Assembly (NCBI GenBank): GCA_030527205.1
Contig: JAUNBG010000003.1
Coordinates: 1-64,000, forward strand
Length of the DNA stretch: 64,000 bases
Source of the DNA: Planctomycetia bacterium
GTDB taxonomy: Bacteria; Planctomycetota; Planctomycetia; Pirellulales; Thermoguttaceae
Direction: 5' to 3'
Of the stretch, positions 59,692 to 64,000 are shown piece by piece. Both the position numbers and the translations under genes were made by a program. How positions within the stretch are numbered: the stretch's first letter is position 1; every line of letters starts with the position of its first letter. The notes beneath the pieces were generated by a model. That model was given only the letters and a program-made list of their open reading frames with translations, made no database searches and was not told where the DNA came from.

Positions 59692-61359
59692 TCATTCCCT
59701 GGTCTCTTTTTCTGAATCAATTGCAAAAAGATATCGATTGGTTGGAATGAATAAAGTTTGATTTAAGGCGTCCCAAGTTGGGGCAGCATAAATCGGGGCG
59801 CCCATATTAACTGTCTCAATGAGGTTCATCTCGGTTGTTTCTGCATTGAACAGATAAAGATCGCCGTCCGTATTGCCAAGATAAACGATATTTCCAACCG
59901 ACATGGGCGAAGCCCAAATGGTTGCCATTGAATCATAAACCCAATAGCATTTGCCTGTTTGAGCGTCAAGGCAATGAATTAGTCCGGAAAAATCTCCAAT
60001 AAAAATCATATGATTAACGATTGCTGGCGTTCCAAGAGTTCGATGAAAAATGTCCTCAAAATCATCTGAAACGGGATTCAGTCCCTGATATTTCCAACAA
60101 ACGGCGCTGTTGGGATTCGGTATTTCCTTTTGACTGAGCGAAGAATCGCAAGCAAGATAACGTTGGGATTCAACCGGATTGTTTTGTGAATCGACAACCA
60201 ATGTTTCGCTGACATCCAAACTTTTTCCCGACGCCTTGTTTTCTCCTGACGCTGTTTCTTCTCTTGTATGAACGGCAAGATCGACCGCTTTTTTAACGTC
60301 GATTGCCCAAAAAACGGCTTCTCCCTCTCCCGCTTCGGGATCTTGACCCGTTGTCAGAAAAAGAAGAGATTGTTCTTCTGAATAAACCGGCGTCGACATA
60401 ATAATGTTTCGCGTTCCTTGCCCATTTCCTTTCCAAAACGAAGTTTTGGGATTCGCGTCAAACTTCCAAAAGGGGACAATAGATTGATTGTCGATTCGAT
60501 AAACATAAATCCAGCCGTCGCCGCAAGGATAAACGATTTGATTAAAGGGAACGTTGTTATTTGAGGGAATCAGAATCGGCGATGCCCATTGACCATCTAA
60601 AAGTTTTGAATCAGGAATTTGATCGCAAAACTGATCCAAATCCGACCAGATCAGTTTGCCTGTTTTCTTATCAAGAGCAATGCAGTTCGGCGATTTGGGA
60701 GCCGGAATGTCTTTGTCATTCATTGCAACGCCATTTGACGTTCCAGTCAAAAGAAAATGATCGACGATGAGCGGGTTACAACAAGTCATTTGATGCGGCA
60801 ATGAACCGATTTCTTTCATCATATCGAACGTCCAGACGATTTTGGGTTCGGAATCAACAACAGAACGTTGATCAATGGAAAGACAAACAACTTCGGAACG
60901 ATTATTAACAAACCAAACGTTTTGCTCTTTATTGTCAACGACAGGTTTGGAACAAAGTCCTTGAAGCGGCCAGTCATGATCCGTATTTTGAAGCTTTTCC
61001 GCGCTATATTGCCAACAAAACGCGCCTGTTTTTCGATCAAAAGCTAAAAGACAACCCAAATCGACTCTTTCTGGATATTTTTCGAGATAAGCGTTGCCAT
61101 TATTCGTTGCAATCATAACGAAATGATCGCTTAAAACGGCCTGATTATAAGTTGTATTTCCCAAAGGAACAACCCATTTGATTCCTTTAGCGGAATCATC
61201 GCCGACCCAATTTTTCGTTCGCCGTTCAAATTTGCCCGGATTAAAGTCTGTCGGACCATTTATCGATCCATTTTGCGGAGAATCTGCATAAACGGAAAAT
61301 GCCAAAAGTCCAACTCCCCAAATCAAACTGTTGATAAGCCAAAAACGTTTTCGATTCAT
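59692..61359 (-). CDS. Secreted PQQ-like beta-propeller repeat protein
   Basis: A 555-residue exported protein with a signal (WLINSLIWGVGLLAFSVYA) and at least five propeller blades of the PQQ/quinoprotein type: GCLLAFDRKTGAFCWQYS, CIALDKKTGKLIWSDL, GLIHCLDAQTGKCYWVYDS, GDLYLFNAETTEMNL and others. The xxLDxxTGKxxW motifs are clear. There is no evidence of a dehydrogenase active site, so it is more likely a binding or scaffold protein, of which planctomycetes have many. A polar insert (HTREETASGENKASGKSLD) lies between blades. GAGGAAACA precedes the ATG, and a promoter lies at 61482-61509. Confidence 0.85.
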   Translation of the reverse strand: MNRKRFWLINSLIWGVGLLAFSVYADSPQNGSINGPTDFNPGKFERRTKNWVGDDSAKGIKWVVPLGNTTYNQAVLSDHFVMIATNNGNAYLEKYPERVDLGCLLAFDRKTGAFCWQYSAEKLQNTDHDWPLQGLCSKPVVDNKEQNVWFVNNRSEVVCLSIDQRSVVDSEPKIVWTFDMMKEIGSLPHQMTCCNPLIVDHFLLTGTSNGVAMNDKDIPAPKSPNCIALDKKTGKLIWSDLDQFCDQIPDSKLLDGQWASPILIPSNNNVPFNQIVYPCGDGWIYVYRIDNQSIVPFWKFDANPKTSFWKGNGQGTRNIIMSTPVYSEEQSLLFLTTGQDPEAGEGEAVFWAIDVKKAVDLAVHTREETASGENKASGKSLDVSETLVVDSQNNPVESQRYLACDSSLSQKEIPNPNSAVCWKYQGLNPVSDDFEDIFHRTLGTPAIVNHMIFIGDFSGLIHCLDAQTGKCYWVYDSMATIWASPMSVGNIVYLGNTDGDLYLFNAETTEMNLIETVNMGAPIYAAPTWDALNQTLFIPTNRYLFAIDSEKETRE

Positions 61360-61481
61360 TGTTTCCTCAATTCTGACTAAAATATGCCGTTTGTTTGTCT
61401 TTTATCATAAATAATGATAATGGGGGTTTTAAGATTCAAAATGAAAAAAAGAGAATTAAGAACTAATTAGCCCCTTTACTT

Positions 61482-61509
61482 ATTTTAAACCTTGGTTTTC
61501 GGATGTCAA
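61482..61509 (-). promoter_or_regulatory. Sigma-70-type promoter for the beta-propeller gene
   Basis: On the minus strand TTGACA, a 16-base spacer and TAAAAT, about 120 bases before the ATG at 61359. The rest of 61360-61662 holds nothing else of note. Confidence 0.55.
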
Positions 61510-61662
61510 ATTGACGAAAAAAAAGTTATGAAACCATTTCTGTTTAAAATATCAATCGTTTTTGAATTGGCAAAATATCAACATTAAACAGACAATAATC
61601 AAATATTTGCTTGTTTTAACATTCCGACAAAATGGGGGGAATTTATTCAATATTGAGCTGTT

Positions 61663-62853
61663 TCATTTAGTCTTTCCGGTTAAGATGACGCCAACAATGG
61701 TTAAAACAACGCCAAGCCATACAAATGAATTGACTGGTTCTCGAAATAAAATCATTCCAATTAAAACAAGCGTTAAAGTTTGCGTAACAGCAACAAGCGA
61801 CATTTTCGATCCGCTGATATATCGCAAACTTTCTATTTTAAAAAAGAATGCCAAAACGTTAGCCAAACCGGAACTCAAAACGATTCCCCAACAAGGAGTC
61901 GGAACATTTTGATAAAATCCGGAAATGCCCCGTTCGTAAAGCAAACAAAAACCAAAAACCATCAAACCGACCAGCGGCATAATAAACATAATGGCAGCGA
62001 CCGGAGAGGTTCCATAATCAAACGATTTTCTTTGAATCAACGAATTTTGAGGCGATGCCGCTAAAATTTCTGATTGAAGAACAATGCTGGGTTGAGTCGC
62101 TTCTTTCATAACGCCGCGAAGCAGAGAAATATAAAAAGTATAACCGAGTCCCGTTATTAATGTTGTTAAGATTCCCCAAGCCAATTGAAAAGAATTGGAG
62201 TTTTGCGATATTTCCGAAGATTCCAAACTTTGATTCTCTTTGCTTGTTATGGAAACAATCGACTTTTCGTCCGATTGGGAAACCTGGGAAGAATCGGTTG
62301 ATTGGGGCTGTTTCGTTGAAGATCCGGATTGCCCTAAACTTAAAAAGGAAATCGCTGCAATAAGAATAATAATGGCCCAAATTTTGAGATGAGAAATAGT
62401 CTCCTTAAACCAAAGTATTCCGACGATCGTTGTTCCAATAATCTGAAAAGCTTGAACCAAAGGAGAGGCCAGAAGAATTCCAATTGCAGCAAACGCCCAA
62501 AGATGAGGACGAGCTCCAAGAAATTCGCAAAAAAAAGCGGCTAAAACGATCAGGCCCAAAATATGACGACACGGAAATCGAAACGGACCTTTCCGCGACT
62601 TCCAGAGAATAAAGAACAACGAAACAAGAACCATAACCGATTCTTTGAAAAAAAGAGTCCAATCGGAACTAATCGACTTATAATCGGTCATAAGCCGAAT
62701 GCACATAAAAGAAATGCAATACCAAAAGACAGAAATCAAGCAACAGACAAAACCGTAAGCCTGATCATTTAAATATTTCTCTTTGCGATCAAACAGACGC
62801 TGAGAATAAGTTGTTATTTCGGATTCTTCTGTTTGTTCATGAGCGACAGACAT
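61663..62853 (-). CDS. EamA/DMT-family membrane transporter
   Basis: A 396-residue inner-membrane transporter of the drug/metabolite superfamily, with ten hydrophobic segments in two EamA halves. First half: FVCCLISVFWYCISFMCIR, MVLVSLFFILW, ILGLIVLAAFFCEF, GILLASPLVQAFQIIGTTIV and WAIIILIAAISFLSL. Second half: LAWGILTTLITGLGYTFYI, MFIMPLVGLMVFGFCLLY, GIVLSSGLANVLAFFFKI, LVAVTQTLTLVLIGMILF and VWLGVVLTIVGVIL. A 45-residue Ser/Gln-rich loop (STKQPQSTDSSQVSQS..) separates the halves; usual members are ~300 residues. Substrate unknown. CAGG lies 9 bases before the ATG. Confidence 0.88.
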   Translation of the reverse strand: MSVAHEQTEESEITTYSQRLFDRKEKYLNDQAYGFVCCLISVFWYCISFMCIRLMTDYKSISSDWTLFFKESVMVLVSLFFILWKSRKGPFRFPCRHILGLIVLAAFFCEFLGARPHLWAFAAIGILLASPLVQAFQIIGTTIVGILWFKETISHLKIWAIIILIAAISFLSLGQSGSSTKQPQSTDSSQVSQSDEKSIVSITSKENQSLESSEISQNSNSFQLAWGILTTLITGLGYTFYISLLRGVMKEATQPSIVLQSEILAASPQNSLIQRKSFDYGTSPVAAIMFIMPLVGLMVFGFCLLYERGISGFYQNVPTPCWGIVLSSGLANVLAFFFKIESLRYISGSKMSLVAVTQTLTLVLIGMILFREPVNSFVWLGVVLTIVGVILTGKTK

Positions 62854-63230
62854 TTTTGTTTAACCTGAATTAAACCTCAAGAAATGAATGAAACATTTGG
62901 ATTTATTTCGAGTTATAGAAAAAGATACTTTCTGTAATTTCAAGAAGCGTCGTTTCTTTCTGATAACTTAAGAATGAATCAAATGACAATAAGAATTGAT
63001 TGGATTATAAAAAATCAAACATTTAACTATATTTGTTGTTTTTGATGAAATGGTAAACTCATATTCAAGCTTCTTAACATTTTATTCGTTGAATTTGTCT
63101 GCGCGGCAACAACATTCGGATTACAAAAGATCAATTTTCTTTGCTTTAATAAACGCGCCTAATTGAGGGGCTCAAGTTCAAAAATTCAAAATTCAGCGGG
63201 TTTAATGATGAAAAAAAATGATCCAGAAAA
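62854..63230. other. AT-rich intergenic region
   Basis: Between two minus-strand genes. No gene, repeat or clear promoter is seen. A TATAAT-like box occurs on the minus strand near 63003-63008 without a matching -35. Confidence 0.4.
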
Positions 63231-64000
63231 TCATTTTAATGAAATTATTTTTTCAACAGCCAAAGCGATTTTATCGGCGGCAATCAGAGCATTTTGCTTA
63301 AGTTGAAACATATCAACAACGCTAGCAGGGCGTTTGAAAACCGCTCCGCAAAGAGCCCCGAATAAACGCGCTTTATTTTGAGAAGAATGGGTTAAATTCT
63401 GAATTTCCTTTGGCAATTCCTGATCCAGCGGATCAAGAATAATGCGAATTGAAAGGAACGGAACGCCGAGATTTTGACAAACTTTGGCGACAGCCCAAGT
63501 TTCCATATCAACGAGCGACGCATTAAATTTTTGGGCAAGCGACTCTTTGTCAGACGGTTTGGTTATAACGCGATCGGTCGTTAATAAGGTTCCAGTCAGA
63601 AAATAAGAATGAATATTGGACGATTTTGAGCTCTTTTCCGCTTTGGGGTTGATCGGTTTTGGATCAAAAGATTCAGACGACTGCGATTCGTCCGCTTTCT
63701 CTTTCCTTGCTTGAAAGTCCTGCTGAGAGGTTTCTTTCTGCTTTTCGATTTCAGAAAGATTTACTGTTCTTTCAACATATTCCGAAGAAATGTCATCAAG
63801 GGAAGCTTCATTCCGAAATGAATCAGGAGAACCGTTTTCGCCTTTTGTCATTTTTCCGTCGTTTTCCGATTGACGAACAGAAAGCGCGGAGTTTTCAACA
63901 GGTTTGCGAGTCGATAATGAAGAATCAACAGTTTCTGACGCTTGCGGGGAGTCAAGAAGATTTTCCCAAAGATTCAATGTTTGACCGTCTGACTCTCGAA
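63231..64000 (-). CDS. Nucleoside phosphorylase/MTA-SAH nucleosidase-like protein, C-terminal part
   Basis: The frame is open to the right edge; the N-terminus is outside. The last ~125 residues match the PNP/UDP phosphorylase fold: GTLLTTDRVITKPSDKESLA, then FNASLVDMETWAVAKVCQNL, where VDMETWAVA carries the Met-Glu pair that binds the ribose in MTA/SAH nucleosidases, and PFLSIRIILDPL. A TTG at 63977 is an internal codon, not a convincing start. Between the early part (LNLWENLLDSP) and the fold lies a ~110-residue acidic, Ser-rich insert (SPDSFRNEASLDDISSEY..), unusual for this enzyme. Members act on nucleosides or, in hopanoid clusters, on adenosyl-hopane. No hopanoid gene is seen. Confidence 0.72.
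   Translation of the reverse strand, partial: RESDGQTLNLWENLLDSPQASETVDSSLSTRKPVENSALSVRQSENDGKMTKGENGSPDSFRNEASLDDISSEYVERTVNLSEIEKQKETSQQDFQARKEKADESQSSESFDPKPINPKAEKSSKSSNIHSYFLTGTLLTTDRVITKPSDKESLAQKFNASLVDMETWAVAKVCQNLGVPFLSIRIILDPLDQELPKEIQNLTHSSQNKARLFGALCGAVFKRPASVVDMFQLKQNALIAADKIALAVEKIISLK

Noticed and set aside
59408-59761. 117-codon frame overlapping two genes
   Set aside because: Overlaps the end of the small conserved gene and of the beta-propeller gene and crosses a family-2 repeat.

Overview
The window is AT-rich, gene-dense bacterial chromosome. Several features point to a Planctomycetota (Pirellulales-like) bacterium. These are a DUF1559 type IV-pilin-like protein with an H-x9-DG motif followed by a small regulatory-domain lipoprotein, a YTV-repeat cell-wall protein, two Gfo/Idh/MocA oxidoreductases (one with a twin-arginine signal), a GxGYxYP protein, a PQQ-like beta-propeller protein, and many secreted proteins with long Ser/Asn/Gln-rich linkers. 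HydE, the [FeFe]-hydrogenase maturase, and a PaaK-type CoA ligase suggest an anaerobic, fermentative lifestyle. Genus cannot be decided from the sequence alone. I see no rRNA, CRISPR array or intact insertion sequence.

Layout: 1-6.2 kb holds a truncated secreted metalloprotease, then rpe and a long uvrA 16 bases apart. 6.3-10.9 kb (minus strand) holds a PaaK-like ligase, tRNA-Met with a downstream terminator, and a secreted DPP IV-like peptidase. 11.4-18.3 kb holds an ABC1/UbiB kinase, uppS, a secreted GH16, a lysA-like decarboxylase and a chorismatase/RidA-like protein. 19.1-23.3 kb holds rplM-rpsI, hydE behind a possible leader peptide, and a LarA-like racemase. 23.7-29.1 kb holds two large low-complexity envelope proteins (SH3b and LysM-like) flanking coaX. 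29.8-38.5 kb holds a C69 dipeptidase, a conserved unknown, tatD, and two large secreted glycoside-hydrolase-like proteins. 38.6-48.1 kb holds dnaA overlapping fxsA, tRNA-Arg beside a tyrosine-recombinase remnant, a DUF6057 membrane protein, DUF1294, a metallophosphoesterase and an oxidoreductase. 48.7-64 kb holds the YTV protein, a degenerate YugP-type peptidase, a Tat-exported oxidoreductase, prolyl oligopeptidase, the DUF1559/lipoprotein pair, the beta-propeller protein, a DMT transporter and a truncated nucleosidase-like gene.

The genes form no single pathway. Housekeeping genes sit singly or in pairs among exported enzymes for peptides (M10-like, S9B, S9A, C69) and glycans (GH16, GH-like, GxGYxYP), which fits a heterotroph feeding on polymers. 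Intergenic DNA is rich in dispersed repeats. Family 1 is a ~110-bp MITE-like element with 18-bp terminal inverted repeats and, in two copies, 4-bp target duplications. Family 2 is a 40-80-bp GC-rich element. Gene remnants (integrase, FAA-hydrolase-like) and a 10-G tract that puts the pilin-like gene out of frame are the most distinctive findings. I found no clear new defence or biosynthetic system. The best leads are the MITE family, the homopolymer-switched pilin gene, the degenerate YugP protein, the chorismatase-like protein and recurrent disordered insertions in conserved enzymes.
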